A stretch of 57,405 nt of DNA from Fimbriimonas sp. (GCA_031292555.1 JARLGV010000001.1:1-57405); one strand, 5' to 3'. Shown: positions 17,975 through 27,274, counted from the stretch's first letter. The notes: generated by a model from the letters alone, not told the origin. Numbers and translations are program-made.

Positions 17975-20434
17975 ATGTGGCAATGGTGCTCAACCTTGTC
18001 CCCTTGGCTCGTTTCATGCGCATTGCTCGCGCAATCGACGAGCCACTCGAACTCGGATCGGTCGAAACCGTTTCTGATCGGAGCCGAATGGCAACCGGAC
18101 GCATCGCAGGCTGTCAAGAATCTGTTCTGGGAGACCGGATGCAACTTCGCCCGTATCACCGGAGGCGGCTACGGATGGGCGTCCGATGCACACAAGAGGG
18201 CCATCCGGGAACTGAATCTGCATGGCGTTAAGGTGTTGCTGCAACTGGGTAGTCACTACCCCGATTCCCGATTCTTCGAATTCAAAGACGCCTACTTTGT
18301 CGATCAGAACGGCAAGACCGGCGTGCCGAGCAAGCAATCGTGGGCGGTGGAGTACGACGGCCAGGCTTGGCCCCAGTACTCCTATGCCAGCGAGCACTTT
18401 CGAAGTGAGTTGGAGAAGGACTTCTCCTCCTATCTCAAAGCCCTCGGGCCCTTCAACAACGTAGAGGCGCTCTTGCTGCACAATGAGCCCGGGCTCTTTT
18501 GGCTTGACAACCGAATCTTCGATTACAACGCCGATACGATTGCCGCGTTCAGGAAGTGGCTTCCTACTCAGCACCCGTCCATCGCCGACCTGAATCGATG
18601 TTGGGGGACCGCGTTCGATTCGTTCGCAACGGTCGAGCCACCCCGTGACTTCCCTACACCCAAAACCCTCGCGGCGTGGGCCGACTGGCGAAGAGCCAAC
18701 GCCGAAGTTGTCACCGACTTTCTCACCTGGGAAAGGGGTTTTGCTCGTCGAGTCGAGCCGCAATTGCCCGCCACGACCAATCTCTCGGGGCCAATCGATA
18801 ACTGGTATCCGCTACGAGTCGGCGACAACTACCGATTTACCAGAACGATGGATATCGCGACGATCGATATCTATCCCGGATCCGAATGGAGTTCGAAGTC
18901 GTTTCCCGGTTACTCCATGGACATGACGCGGGGAGCGGCCGAAGGCAAACCTGTCTATGTGGCGGAGTGCGAATCATACTCGCCAACTCGATTCCCCAAG
19001 CTGTCCGACCGACAACGAGCCGACCGTCTGGCAAGCGACCTTTGGACCTATATCGGGCACGGCGCGAATGGAGTGCTCGTGTGGACTCTGAACGGCCAAG
19101 ATGAGTTTCGACTCACCAACGGGGAGTTCAACCTCCGGTTGGCGGCGCTCCGAGAAACCGCTGCCACTGCTCAGATGCTTGATCTTGGATCCTTCCGGAA
19201 TCCGACACGCGAGGTTGCGATCGTTGTAGATTCGGATTCGTTTCTCATCCCTCAAAGGGGCCTATCGGCCCGTGACTTTGCATCAGAGGTTGATCGCACG
19301 ATTCAAGGCTACTATGCTTCGTTGGCTCAAGCCCACATTGCCGTCGATATCGTTTCTGCCCAATCGATTCGCCAGGCGAAGAAGGTTAATTACCGAGCAC
19401 TGATCTTGCCCTCGCAGGCGCCAATGGATCAGGCGCTGGCTAGTGCGTTGACGCGCTTTGTCGGCAGCGGCGGCCTCGCCATCGCCGACGCCTCGCTCGG
19501 TATGTCCGACGATTGGGGAAAGGCCCTGGGGACATGTCCGGGGTTCGGACTGGACAGGGTATTCGGCTGCCGGACAATCGCACATACCCAATCACAGCGA
19601 TTGAATGTGACAGTGTCCGGGGGCGATCTTAGTCTTCAGACAACTCGCGGTATCGAACAGAGGGAGGCCGGCACGATCGCATCGTTTGGCGACCAAACCC
19701 CTGCGATCGTGAGCCATCGTTACGGCAAAGGACAGGCGATCATGCTTGCAGGAAATGCCGGACTGCCGTTAGGCGAGACCCTCAAATCCGCTGCGCCAGC
19801 CCTTTTCGCATCATGGATCCGGTCGCTTGCCGGAGTCCTTCCGGTCGCGCAGATCGACAGCCCTGGCTACGTCGATGCTTCGTGCCTAACTGATCTGCGA
19901 GGCAACTCGATCTTGGTAATTGCCAATCCGGCCGACAAATCCAAGCCAATCGATCCGCTCGACAAAGTGGTTCTGAAGTCGTCTACCTCGGCCCCACGCG
20001 AACTATCGTTCTCGCTCGTCCCTGCCCACGAACGGAGCGGCCGGTGGCTTTCAGGCCCGACTACTCTCACCGACACGAGTTGGGCAATTCCGCATGTCGA
20101 CTCCTATGCGCTCATCCTGAGGGCACGAAACCATGGACCGATAATAGCCACCGACTCGCCAATCGAGGCCCAACCGGGTTCAATGATCACGGTCTATACG
20201 ACGGTCTATAATCCGTCGCCGTCGCGGATGCGAGGAGAAGTCTCGATGGGCTTACCGACGGGTTGGGTCACTGACTCATGGCGTACGTTGCAAATTGAGC
20301 CACTCAAGTCGACGACGATCGCCATTCAACTCCGCATTGGCGCATCGTTGGGTAGGGCGACAGTGAAACCAGTCGTCAAGGAGGCCGGATTGAGCGTTTC
20401 CGGCATCCCATTCGACATCCTGGTTACGCGCTGA
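17975..20434 (+). CDS. Beta-galactosidase-like glycoside hydrolase (GH42-type)
   Basis: 819 residues with a signal-like start (WLVSCALLAQSTS). The TIM barrel begins KPFLIGAEWQPDASQ. The acid/base Glu171 is in LLLHNEPGLFW, and the likely nucleophile Glu331 is in VYVAECESYSP. A trimerisation-like domain (ALILPSQAPMDQALASALTRFVGSGGLAIADAS) and a C-terminal beta domain follow, as in GH42. The usual GH42 substrates are beta-galactosides of arabinogalactan or short oligosaccharides. Export would be unusual for a lactase and fits polysaccharide side-chain trimming. It starts 76 bases after the esterase gene. I am sure of a GH-A clan hydrolase, less so of the exact specificity. Confidence 0.82.
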   Translation: MWQWCSTLSPWLVSCALLAQSTSHSNSDRSKPFLIGAEWQPDASQAVKNLFWETGCNFARITGGGYGWASDAHKRAIRELNLHGVKVLLQLGSHYPDSRFFEFKDAYFVDQNGKTGVPSKQSWAVEYDGQAWPQYSYASEHFRSELEKDFSSYLKALGPFNNVEALLLHNEPGLFWLDNRIFDYNADTIAAFRKWLPTQHPSIADLNRCWGTAFDSFATVEPPRDFPTPKTLAAWADWRRANAEVVTDFLTWERGFARRVEPQLPATTNLSGPIDNWYPLRVGDNYRFTRTMDIATIDIYPGSEWSSKSFPGYSMDMTRGAAEGKPVYVAECESYSPTRFPKLSDRQRADRLASDLWTYIGHGANGVLVWTLNGQDEFRLTNGEFNLRLAALRETAATAQMLDLGSFRNPTREVAIVVDSDSFLIPQRGLSARDFASEVDRTIQGYYASLAQAHIAVDIVSAQSIRQAKKVNYRALILPSQAPMDQALASALTRFVGSGGLAIADASLGMSDDWGKALGTCPGFGLDRVFGCRTIAHTQSQRLNVTVSGGDLSLQTTRGIEQREAGTIASFGDQTPAIVSHRYGKGQAIMLAGNAGLPLGETLKSAAPALFASWIRSLAGVLPVAQIDSPGYVDASCLTDLRGNSILVIANPADKSKPIDPLDKVVLKSSTSAPRELSFSLVPAHERSGRWLSGPTTLTDTSWAIPHVDSYALILRARNHGPIIATDSPIEAQPGSMITVYTTVYNPSPSRMRGEVSMGLPTGWVTDSWRTLQIEPLKSTTIAIQLRIGASLGRATVKPVVKEAGLSVSGIPFDILVTR

Positions 20435-20448
20435 CCTGAGCAATCGGA

Positions 20449-20462
20449 TGGAGGCGCCTCCA
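20449..20462. promoter_or_regulatory. Perfect 14-bp palindrome upstream of the GH94 gene
   Basis: TGGAGGCGCCTCCA lies in the 84-base gap between the GH42-like and GH94 genes, 57 bases before the GH94 ATG. It could be a regulator site or an RNA hairpin. No second copy was noticed near other glycosidase genes. Confidence 0.35.
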
Positions 20463-20518
20463 CTCGTGACAAAACGCGTTAACTTGCCGGCTGGACCGGT
20501 AAGATTGAGTCGAGTGTT

Positions 20519-23002
20519 ATGAACGAAGCCCAGCGCACCGATGCGCCCAACAGCTACGGATACTTTGACGATGCGGCTCGCGAGTATGTGATAACTCGAC
20601 CGGACACTCCGCTTCCATGGCTGAACTACCTGGGGCAAGATGAGTTCTTCGGACTATGCACGAACACTGCGGGCGGATATACGTTCTGGAAGGACGCCAA
20701 ACTTCGCCGGTTGACGCGATATCGCTATAACAACGTCCCGTACGATCTCGGCGGGCGATACCTCTATGTAAATGACGGCGGCAACGTCTGGAATCCGGGA
20801 TGGAAGCCCGTAAAGGCGGCAGGTGTGGAATACGAATGCCGGCACGGGCTGGGATACACGCGCATTTCCGGCGAGAAGGACGGTCTGGAAGTCGAATGCC
20901 TATTCTTCGTCCCCCTGGGTGAAAACCTGGAACTGTGGAAGGTGACGGTTCGAAACAAGTCAGCCAGCCGAAAGGCGCCGTCGATCTTCTCCTATCAGGA
21001 GTTCTGCTTCTACGAAGCATTGAACGACATGACGAACTACCAGCGGACGTATTCGATTGGAGAGGTCGAGATTGAAGACTCGGCGATCTACCACAAGACC
21101 GAATACCGCGAGCGGCGAAACCACTACACAGTATTCGCCTGCACGGAGCCGATCGTAGGATTCGACACATCTCGAGATCGCTTTGTGGGCATCCATGAAG
21201 GACTTCACGAAGCCCTCGTCCCATTTTCGGGAGCCTGCACGAATTCCGTCGCTTTCGGATGGAACCCAATCGGCGCACACCAAGTGGTCGTCGATTTGGC
21301 AGCGTATGAGGAAAAGACCTTCACCTTCATCCTTGCTTACGTCGAGCAATCCGAACCCAAATTCACATCGCCGTTTGTAGCTGAGAAGCAAGGGGCTCGT
21401 GACCTGATCGAGAAGTACCGCGACCCGGTCGCGGTCGACGCGGCGTTTGAAGGGCTCACCGCCTACTGGACGGAGTTGCTGAGCCGCTTCCAGACGGAGT
21501 GTCCCAACGAACACGCCAATCGCATGCTGAACGTTTGGAATCAGTATCAGTGCATGGCAACTTTCAATCTGAGCCGGTCGGCTTCAATGTATGAGACCGG
21601 AATCGGCAGAGGAATGGGCTTTCGCGATTCTGCCCAAGACATCCTCGGGTTCGTACACCTGATTCCTGCCCGAGCGCGTCAGAGACTCCTCGATATTGCC
21701 GCCACTCAGCTGAGCAGTGGCCTTTGTTTTCATCAATATCAGCCCCTAACCAAGAAAGGCAATGCGGAAATTGGAGGCGACTTCTACGATGACCACCTCT
21801 GGCTGATCCTCGGAACATGCGCTTACATCAAAGAGACGGGAGACGCTTCGATCCTCGACGAGGCAATAGGGTATGCGGATGGCGTCTATGATGGAGGTTC
21901 CTCAAAGGAGACGCTTCTTCATCATTTGGAGACGTCGATCGCCTATACGATGAAAAAGAGAGGTCCGAACGGCCTGCCACTTATCGGACGTGCCGACTGG
22001 AACGACTGCCTGAACCTGAATTGCTTCTCGACCGAACCAGGCGAACCGTATCAGACGGGCGGACTAACCGACCTTGAGAGTTCCAAGGCAGAGTCGGTTA
22101 TGATTGCTGGGCTCTTTCTCTACGCCGCAAAAGAGATGGCGGATCTATACGCCTACCTGAACCGCCCTGAAGATGCCGACCGAATGTGTGAGATGCGAGA
22201 GACGATGCTCTGCACGGTCGAGGACGTGGCCTGGGACGGCGAATGGTACCGGAGGGCTTACGACCGGAACGGTGATCCGATCGGCAGCAAGCTTTGTACC
22301 GAGGGTCAAATTTTCATCGAGAGTCAAGGCTGGTGCGTGCTCGGTGGGGCGGGCGCCCTGAACGGCCGAGCAGCCAAGGCGATGGCAAGCGTGCACAACC
22401 GGCTCTATACCAAGAACGGGGTCGTACTCCAGCAACCGGCGTACTCCAAATACTATTTGAACCTAGGCGAGGTCTCCTCGTATCCCCCTGGCGTCAAGGA
22501 GAACGCAGGGATCTTTTGCCACAACAACACCTGGATTCACCTGGCCTGGTGCCACCTCGGCGATGGTGATCGGGCACTGGAGTACTACCTGTCCATCTGC
22601 CCAAGCGCCAAACAGGATCAGATCGAGACCTATCGAAGCGAGCCCTACGTATATGCCCAAATGATCGCCGGCAGGGACGCGCCCTGTTATGGCGAGGCAA
22701 AGAACAGCTGGCTTACGGGAACGGCCGCGTGGACGTTCGTGAGCGTCAGCCAGGGCATACTCGGCATCAAGCCGGACTATCATGGAATCCGCATAGATCC
22801 GTGCATCCCTCGTGAGTGGCACGGCTTTACTGCGACTCGCCATTTTCGGGGAGACACGTATCGGATTACGGTTTCCAATCCACACGGCATTTGCCGAGGA
22901 GTTCGGTCGGTTGCGCTCGACGGGATTGATTCCGACCCTGCGTTCCCCTTGCCGATAGTCGGGGATGGCCGTGTCCACGAAGTGTCCATCATCATGGGTT
23001 GA
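20519..23002 (+). CDS. GH94 family disaccharide phosphorylase (cellobiose/chitobiose phosphorylase-like)
   Basis: 827 residues without a signal peptide, so cytoplasmic. It cleaves a beta-linked disaccharide with phosphate to give a sugar 1-phosphate plus free sugar. The N-terminal beta-sandwich begins YGYFDDAAREYVITRPDTPLPWLNYLG. The (alpha/alpha)6 barrel holds GMGFRDSAQDILGF, GGDFYDDHLWL and GRADWNDCLN, where Asp493 corresponds to the family's catalytic acid. The length matches cellobiose and N,N'-diacetylchitobiose phosphorylases, and donor specificity cannot be read by eye. It lies 84 bases after the GH42-like gene and would use imported oligosaccharides economically. Confidence 0.92.
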   Translation: MNEAQRTDAPNSYGYFDDAAREYVITRPDTPLPWLNYLGQDEFFGLCTNTAGGYTFWKDAKLRRLTRYRYNNVPYDLGGRYLYVNDGGNVWNPGWKPVKAAGVEYECRHGLGYTRISGEKDGLEVECLFFVPLGENLELWKVTVRNKSASRKAPSIFSYQEFCFYEALNDMTNYQRTYSIGEVEIEDSAIYHKTEYRERRNHYTVFACTEPIVGFDTSRDRFVGIHEGLHEALVPFSGACTNSVAFGWNPIGAHQVVVDLAAYEEKTFTFILAYVEQSEPKFTSPFVAEKQGARDLIEKYRDPVAVDAAFEGLTAYWTELLSRFQTECPNEHANRMLNVWNQYQCMATFNLSRSASMYETGIGRGMGFRDSAQDILGFVHLIPARARQRLLDIAATQLSSGLCFHQYQPLTKKGNAEIGGDFYDDHLWLILGTCAYIKETGDASILDEAIGYADGVYDGGSSKETLLHHLETSIAYTMKKRGPNGLPLIGRADWNDCLNLNCFSTEPGEPYQTGGLTDLESSKAESVMIAGLFLYAAKEMADLYAYLNRPEDADRMCEMRETMLCTVEDVAWDGEWYRRAYDRNGDPIGSKLCTEGQIFIESQGWCVLGGAGALNGRAAKAMASVHNRLYTKNGVVLQQPAYSKYYLNLGEVSSYPPGVKENAGIFCHNNTWIHLAWCHLGDGDRALEYYLSICPSAKQDQIETYRSEPYVYAQMIAGRDAPCYGEAKNSWLTGTAAWTFVSVSQGILGIKPDYHGIRIDPCIPREWHGFTATRHFRGDTYRITVSNPHGICRGVRSVALDGIDSDPAFPLPIVGDGRVHEVSIIMG

Positions 23003-23094
23003 TCGGCACAGTTACGCGGAAATCGCCCCTCGGCAAACGATTCCTAACAACGGCGGAAACCCTTCGCTGATGCCTCGCCGGTGAAATGCTCCTA

Positions 23095-23112
23095 GATTAG
23101 GGATCTCTAATC
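23095..23112. promoter_or_regulatory. Near-perfect palindrome upstream of the lipoprotein promoter
   Basis: GATTAG-GGATCT-CTAATC is an 18-bp palindrome with one mismatched pair. It ends 14 bases before the -35 box of the promoter at 23127-23155, a typical activator position. Confidence 0.4.
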
Positions 23113-23126
23113 CGCAAAGAATCACC

Positions 23127-23155
23127 TTGACACTCACCTCCTCCTCACCTAGAAT
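23127..23155 (+). promoter_or_regulatory. Strong sigma-70 type promoter
   Basis: TTGACA at 23127-23132 and TAGAAT at 23150-23155 are separated by exactly 17 bases. This is the best -35/-10 pair seen in the window. The predicted transcription start is about 23162, coincident with the GTG of the following lipoprotein gene. Confidence 0.75.
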
Positions 23156-23161
23156 GTTACG

Positions 23162-23380
23162 GTGAATAGTTATCGAGGCGTTAAGACGTTACGTAGCGGC
23201 ATTGCATCGAAAGTTTTACTGCAACGCGGCAGCATCCTATTGATCATGATTCTATCGCTCGTTTCTATTCAGGGATGCGGCAACTCCCCAAAGGCCGAAA
23301 CGCAATCGAAGGCATCATCAGACTTTTACAAGCACACCGACAGCAAGAGCGATCCGTTCCTTCAAAAGAAAGACGATTAG
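23162..23380 (+). CDS. Small lipoprotein, possibly translated from a leaderless mRNA
   Basis: 72 residues from a GTG at 23162. A basic N-region (SYRGVKTLRSGIASKVLLQRG) precedes a hydrophobic core and the lipobox VSIQGC, so the mature lipoprotein is only about 34 residues, ending in a charged tail (SDPFLQKKDD). It should be attached to a membrane. The first base of the start codon lies about 7 bases after the -10 element, leaving no room for a Shine-Dalgarno. Translation may be leaderless, or a downstream non-ATG start may be used. Function unknown. Confidence 0.6.
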   Translation: MNSYRGVKTLRSGIASKVLLQRGSILLIMILSLVSIQGCGNSPKAETQSKASSDFYKHTDSKSDPFLQKKDD

Positions 23381-23450
23381 CCATTGTTACGGTCCCTGAC
23401 AAAAGCTGTCCGGCGGGTGCGACGCGCCCCGCATTCATTGGGTAGATATC

Positions 23451-24368
23451 ATGAAAAAAGGCTTTACGCTTATTGAACTCCTTGTCGTTATCGCAATTAT
23501 TGCGATTTTGGCAGCGATCCTATTCCCAGTCTTCGCTCAGGCAAAGGAAGCGGCAAAGAAGACCGCATGCCTCAGCAACACCAAGCAGATGGGGCTCGCC
23601 CTCACCATGTACTCCGGAGACAACGACGACGGCTATCCGACCTGGTCGGACTTCTATGGCCTGTACACGTCGACGACCAACTTGGCGACCCGCTATAACG
23701 TAGCCGGCACGCTTGCCGCAATGGGCGGGTCCGACGGTCCTCAGTTCTACTGGGACGCACATCTACTTCCTTACGTTAAGGATGGCTCGCCTCCAACAGA
23801 CGGTTACGGCGGCGTTTGGCACTGCCCGTCTGACTCCAAGCCCCAAACGTTGCGAAGCATGGGTCTGAGCCAGTGCTTCACCTATGTCTGTCAGAGTTCG
23901 AGCTCGCTCGCCTATATCTGGCGGAACGCGAACGACGTCGTGCGACCGGCACAGACCGTCTTTGCTGGAGATTCCGGCGAGGCTGGCATGGTCGGACGAC
24001 CGCAGAACTTCTTTAGCTACTACGACACGTATAACCTAAACGGCATTCCTAACAAGAATGCGACGGGTACCAGCGACGGCTACTACGATCGCGAAGAGCC
24101 GAACCGGCACGGCGGTGGTGGTTTGACTGGGTCCGCAAACTACGTGTATTGCGACGGCCATGCCAAGTCTAGCCAGCTTCCGAAGATGTTCTACTGGCCG
24201 ACGGGCACGCCGCACCTCGCCACCGGCGCCGACAAGGGCTGGGCGCGATGCATCACGGGCCAGGTATGGACGGTTACCGACTCCGAAGCAGCCGACCAGT
24301 TCTACTATGCCATTAACGTCTATGGCGTCGCATGTCAGCCGACGAACGGGATCGTTCCCGCCTTCTAG
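23451..24368 (+). CDS. Type II secretion/prepilin-like protein (DUF1559-like)
   Basis: 305 residues. The leader [43 protein letters not shown] is a textbook prepilin-type methylation and cleavage site. The C-terminal part contains a [14 protein letters not shown]...CDGHAKS block related to the H-X9-DG motif but with a longer spacer (His, 14 residues, Asp-Gly). It should sit in the inner membrane with the C-terminal domain in the periplasm. It has its own terminator immediately downstream and no nearby secretion genes. It is a paralogue of the protein encoded at 3960-4640. Confidence 0.9.
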   Translation: MKKGFTLIELLVVIAIIAILAAILFPVFAQAKEAAKKTACLSNTKQMGLALTMYSGDNDDGYPTWSDFYGLYTSTTNLATRYNVAGTLAAMGGSDGPQFYWDAHLLPYVKDGSPPTDGYGGVWHCPSDSKPQTLRSMGLSQCFTYVCQSSSSLAYIWRNANDVVRPAQTVFAGDSGEAGMVGRPQNFFSYYDTYNLNGIPNKNATGTSDGYYDREEPNRHGGGGLTGSANYVYCDGHAKSSQLPKMFYWPTGTPHLATGADKGWARCITGQVWTVTDSEAADQFYYAINVYGVACQPTNGIVPAF

Positions 24369-24389
24369 TCTGCGCTCATTGAAAGCGCC

Positions 24390-24425
24390 GATCGGGTCGC
24401 TATCCACCTGGATGGCGACCCGATC
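24390..24425 (+). terminator. Terminator hairpin after the second pseudopilin gene
   Basis: An 11-bp perfect stem (GATCGGGTCGC/GCGACCCGATC) with an inner ATCC/GGAT extension is followed by TTCATTTT. Confidence 0.82.
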
Positions 24426-24475
24426 TTCATTTTGAGCCCGTAATGGAAGCCGAACGTGCAGAATATGGAGAGTCG

Positions 24476-25834
24476 ATGAGCGATTCGCCCGTTTCGAAAT
24501 ACTTGCGCACGGGGGAGCAAGCGATGGCAGAGAGCGCGTATGCCCGGGCCGAAGCCAATTTCCGGTGTGCAGTCCAGCTGACCCCCGAGGATGCAGACGC
24601 TCGCTACCGCCTTGCGATTGCGCTGGCCTCACAATCCAAGTCTGATGAGAGCCTCTCCGAGATCCAAGCGGCACTGGACCTAAACCCTCGGATACCGTCG
24701 GCCCACGTCTTTCTGGCCAGCCTGTTCCAGCGGAAAGGCGTATTCGACAAGGCTATCGAAGCGCTTCGGGAGGCCATCAGGCTCGAACCTGGCCTCAGCA
24801 AGGCATATGTCGACCTGGTTCACTCAAAACGAATCGGGCTTGAAGACTCCCAGATCGTAGGCGCCCTTAGGGACATGGCGCTGGATCCCAGCCGGAGTGC
24901 GACAGACAAGATCGCCATCGGATTCGCGCTTGGCAAAGCACTGAATGACTTGGGCGACTTCGCATCGTCGATTGAGCAATTTGACCGGGCCAACGATACG
25001 GCGTGGGCCGCCGTCGGCAGCCGGCTTCAGTACTCGCCTGAAGACGAGCATCGCGCGATCGATCTTGTCATTCGCCACTTCGATTCGGCGTTCTTTGCCC
25101 GACATGCGGGATCAGGAACGGGCTCAGAACTGCCGGTATTGGTAGTCGGCATGATCCGTTCAGGAACCACCTTGCTGGATTCCATCTTGACTGCCCATCC
25201 GCGAATCGCGTCTGCCGGCGAGCAGCTATTCTGGGAATCCGAGTCCCTACGCATGTTAAGGCGCGTCTATCAAGGCAACGTCGACCATGGCTTTCAGGCT
25301 GAAGTCGCCGATCGATATCGCCGACTCCTCAGGTCGTTCGGCCCAACCGCCAAGCGAGTGATCGACAAGATGCCGATGAACTATCTTCATGTCGGGCTCA
25401 TTCATTCGGCCTTCCCCAATGCCCGCTTCATTCACGTTCGTCGCCACCCGATCGATACATGTCTATCCATCTACTCGACGGATTTTGGGCTGGAGCCTCC
25501 TCGGTTCGCGTTCAACAAGGCTCATATCGTACATGCCTACTGGGAGTACTGCAGGCTCATGGATCACTGGAAGTGCGTTTTGCCGGGCAACCGCCTGTTC
25601 GAAGTGCGCTATGAGGATCTTGTGCTGCGGCGCGACGAAGTGCTGCCCGGTCTCGTGGATTACCTTGGCCTGGATTGGGACGATTCCGTTCTCCACCACG
25701 AGCGGCGTTCATCCGAAATTGTCACACCGAGCCGTTGGCAAGCTAGGCAGCCTATCTATACGACGAGCCTAGACCGCTGGAGAAACGTCGAACCGTGGCT
25801 TGGCGAGTTCACATCGCTATCCGATCTCGTGTAG
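24476..25834 (+). CDS. TPR-repeat sulfotransferase
   Basis: About 452 residues from the ATG at 24476, chosen for its GGAGAG ribosome site; an in-frame ATG at 24443 adds 11 residues. The N-terminal third has tetratricopeptide repeats (AEANFRCAVQLTPEDADARYRLAIAL and AIEALREAIRLEPGLSKAYVDL). The C-terminal half is a PAPS-dependent sulfotransferase. Its 5'-phosphosulfate loop is VVGMIRSGTTLLDSIL, its 3'-phosphate site is RFIHVRRHPIDTCLSIY, and a downstream FEVRYEDLV motif is present. It transfers sulfate from PAPS to an unknown acceptor, a glycan or protein. TPR fusions are a common bacterial form related to tyrosylprotein sulfotransferase. Confidence 0.9.
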   Translation: MSDSPVSKYLRTGEQAMAESAYARAEANFRCAVQLTPEDADARYRLAIALASQSKSDESLSEIQAALDLNPRIPSAHVFLASLFQRKGVFDKAIEALREAIRLEPGLSKAYVDLVHSKRIGLEDSQIVGALRDMALDPSRSATDKIAIGFALGKALNDLGDFASSIEQFDRANDTAWAAVGSRLQYSPEDEHRAIDLVIRHFDSAFFARHAGSGTGSELPVLVVGMIRSGTTLLDSILTAHPRIASAGEQLFWESESLRMLRRVYQGNVDHGFQAEVADRYRRLLRSFGPTAKRVIDKMPMNYLHVGLIHSAFPNARFIHVRRHPIDTCLSIYSTDFGLEPPRFAFNKAHIVHAYWEYCRLMDHWKCVLPGNRLFEVRYEDLVLRRDEVLPGLVDYLGLDWDDSVLHHERRSSEIVTPSRWQARQPIYTTSLDRWRNVEPWLGEFTSLSDLV

Positions 25835-25889
25835 AGATCCACGCTCAGCCGAGCTAGTAATGGGATCCCCGGCAAAGAGCGTGGATCTC
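25834..25889. terminator. Bidirectional terminator partly inside pfkB coding sequence
   Basis: Perfect 13-bp arms at 25834-25846 and 25877-25889 flank a 30-base loop. The left arm begins at the last base of the sulfotransferase stop. The right arm encodes the EIHAL residues near the C-terminus of the convergent kinase. Confidence 0.55.
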
Positions 25890-26765
25890 GGCAAGCCCAG
25901 GTGGGTCCGATGCCATCGGGAATCGGGTGCAGACACATGCGGCGGTGGCGGCAGCGAATCCGACAAGCTCTTGGTCCGTCTGTCCGCATGCAACCGCATG
26001 GATGACCGCCGCCTTGAAGGAGTCGCCGGCCCCGAGCGTGCTCTTGACCGGGACCACGTACGCTGGAGTCGACCGTATCGGTTCTTTCCGTCGAGCAAAC
26101 AGAATCTCTTTAGCGCCGAAGGTGAAGATCGTGAGTCCGGCGCCCATGTCGGCGTAGGCCCGCAACAACTCCCGGGGATCGTCGTTTCGATTGTGGTCCC
26201 GTAGGTACTCGGCTGACACGACGGTGACTGCCGATCCCGTGTGCAATGGACTCTCAGGCGGGCAGTCGATGGTCACCCAGGGCCTCCCATGAGCCCGGCA
26301 CATATCGGCGACCTCTTCCGACTCGGCGCCAAAGAAGGGATCGACGCCGACGACCGACGCGTGCATGATCGACTCTTCGTCTGGCCGGGACCAGCGCTTC
26401 TTGGCAGCGCTGAAATACCCACCGAACGAGCCGAAGACCGTGCGAGTCGTCCCCGCGACAAGTACCAGGTCCTCAACGCCGTCAAACTCCGGATCGAACT
26501 CCAACTTCGAGCAGTCGATCCCTCGTTCGCCAAGTAAGCCGAGTATGGGTTCGCGTGTTTCGTTACCTAAAAATGGCCCCCCGACGACGATGCGATTTCC
26601 CCAACTGGCAAGCAACACGGCCGCTGCGCCGGTTTCTCCCCCCGCGAACCGGTGCGTTTCCACAATCTCGCCGTAGCCGTCGACGTCCGGGTAGCGGTCT
26701 TTCAAAAGGTGCGCCGTAGTACGAACGATCATGCCGTACAGATAGATCTCGAACGTTGGTTCCAC
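25854..26765 (-). CDS. PfkB family carbohydrate kinase
   Basis: 303 residues in the ribokinase fold, phosphorylating a sugar or nucleoside with ATP in the cytoplasm. The C-terminal signature STLGAGDSFKAAVIHAVACG holds the catalytic Asp and anion hole. The N-terminal glycine-rich segment HRFAGGETGAAAVLLASWGNRIVVGGPFLG matches PfkB signature 1. The start is a GTG at 26765. The substrate cannot be read. Because the window has a DeoC operon, a 2-deoxyribose or related kinase is one possibility, but ribokinase, fructokinase and keto-deoxygluconate kinase are equally open. Confidence 0.88.
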   Translation of the reverse strand: MEPTFEIYLYGMIVRTTAHLLKDRYPDVDGYGEIVETHRFAGGETGAAAVLLASWGNRIVVGGPFLGNETREPILGLLGERGIDCSKLEFDPEFDGVEDLVLVAGTTRTVFGSFGGYFSAAKKRWSRPDEESIMHASVVGVDPFFGAESEEVADMCRAHGRPWVTIDCPPESPLHTGSAVTVVSAEYLRDHNRNDDPRELLRAYADMGAGLTIFTFGAKEILFARRKEPIRSTPAYVVPVKSTLGAGDSFKAAVIHAVACGQTDQELVGFAAATAACVCTRFPMASDPPGLAEIHALCRGSHY

Positions 26766-26773
26766 GCCTCACC

Positions 26774-27274
26774 TTAGCCGGTTATCCGCCCGTCGCGCAC
26801 CTGGCTGAATCTACAGTCACTCGGCAATGGCAGTTCAGGCGAACCTATCTGGGAAATCGCAAATTGCCTTTCCGCACCTAGCGCTCCGAATGGCTCAGGT
26901 CGAACTCCGCCTCCATCGATTTCGGTGGTCGTCTGGCACTGTCTAGACTTGCGGCAAATTTGGGAGATCGTCGACCCACGCAAATAGGTCCCACGGCCAT
27001 AGATCTCTTGGTTCTCTAGCGCTCGCTGTACTTCGATCGCGACGATGCCCGCAATGAGAAGCTTTGCATCACTTCGTGAGATGCCCCCGTTTACGGTCCG
27101 CTCATACGCAGCCTTTGTTCCCGAATCCTCGGCGAGGCGCGTCTCTTCGGCATCCAAGAATGCCCTCCTTGTTCGGAGCCCTTCCTCACTGACCGCGTGG
27201 TGACCCGGAAACACAGAATCGGCAACTGACCGGTCCATCGCCGTTTGAACCCTTTTCGTCCACCGCTTTCCCAT
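26774..27274 (-). CDS. Hypothetical protein, weak support
   Basis: A 166-residue open frame. The first 100 residues look protein-like and helical (AFLDAEETRLAEDSGTKAAY and SRSDAKLLIAGIVAIEVQRA). The last 60 are low in hydrophobic pattern (CRKSRQCQTTTEIDGGG onward) and may reflect a frameshift past a shorter true gene end. A GAGATGGGA sequence precedes the ATG at 27274. It is 8 bases from the kinase start and could be co-transcribed with it. It contains a GTCTAGAC octamer (26941-26948). I recognise no family, and it may be a decayed gene. Confidence 0.4.
   Translation of the reverse strand: MGKRWTKRVQTAMDRSVADSVFPGHHAVSEEGLRTRRAFLDAEETRLAEDSGTKAAYERTVNGGISRSDAKLLIAGIVAIEVQRALENQEIYGRGTYLRGSTISQICRKSRQCQTTTEIDGGGVRPEPFGALGAERQFAISQIGSPELPLPSDCRFSQVRDGRITG

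Noticed and set aside
23405-23440. A GC-rich hairpin ahead of the second pseudopilin, considered as a c-di-GMP riboswitch
   Set aside because: The GEMM core motifs are not present. It is only a short GC stem.
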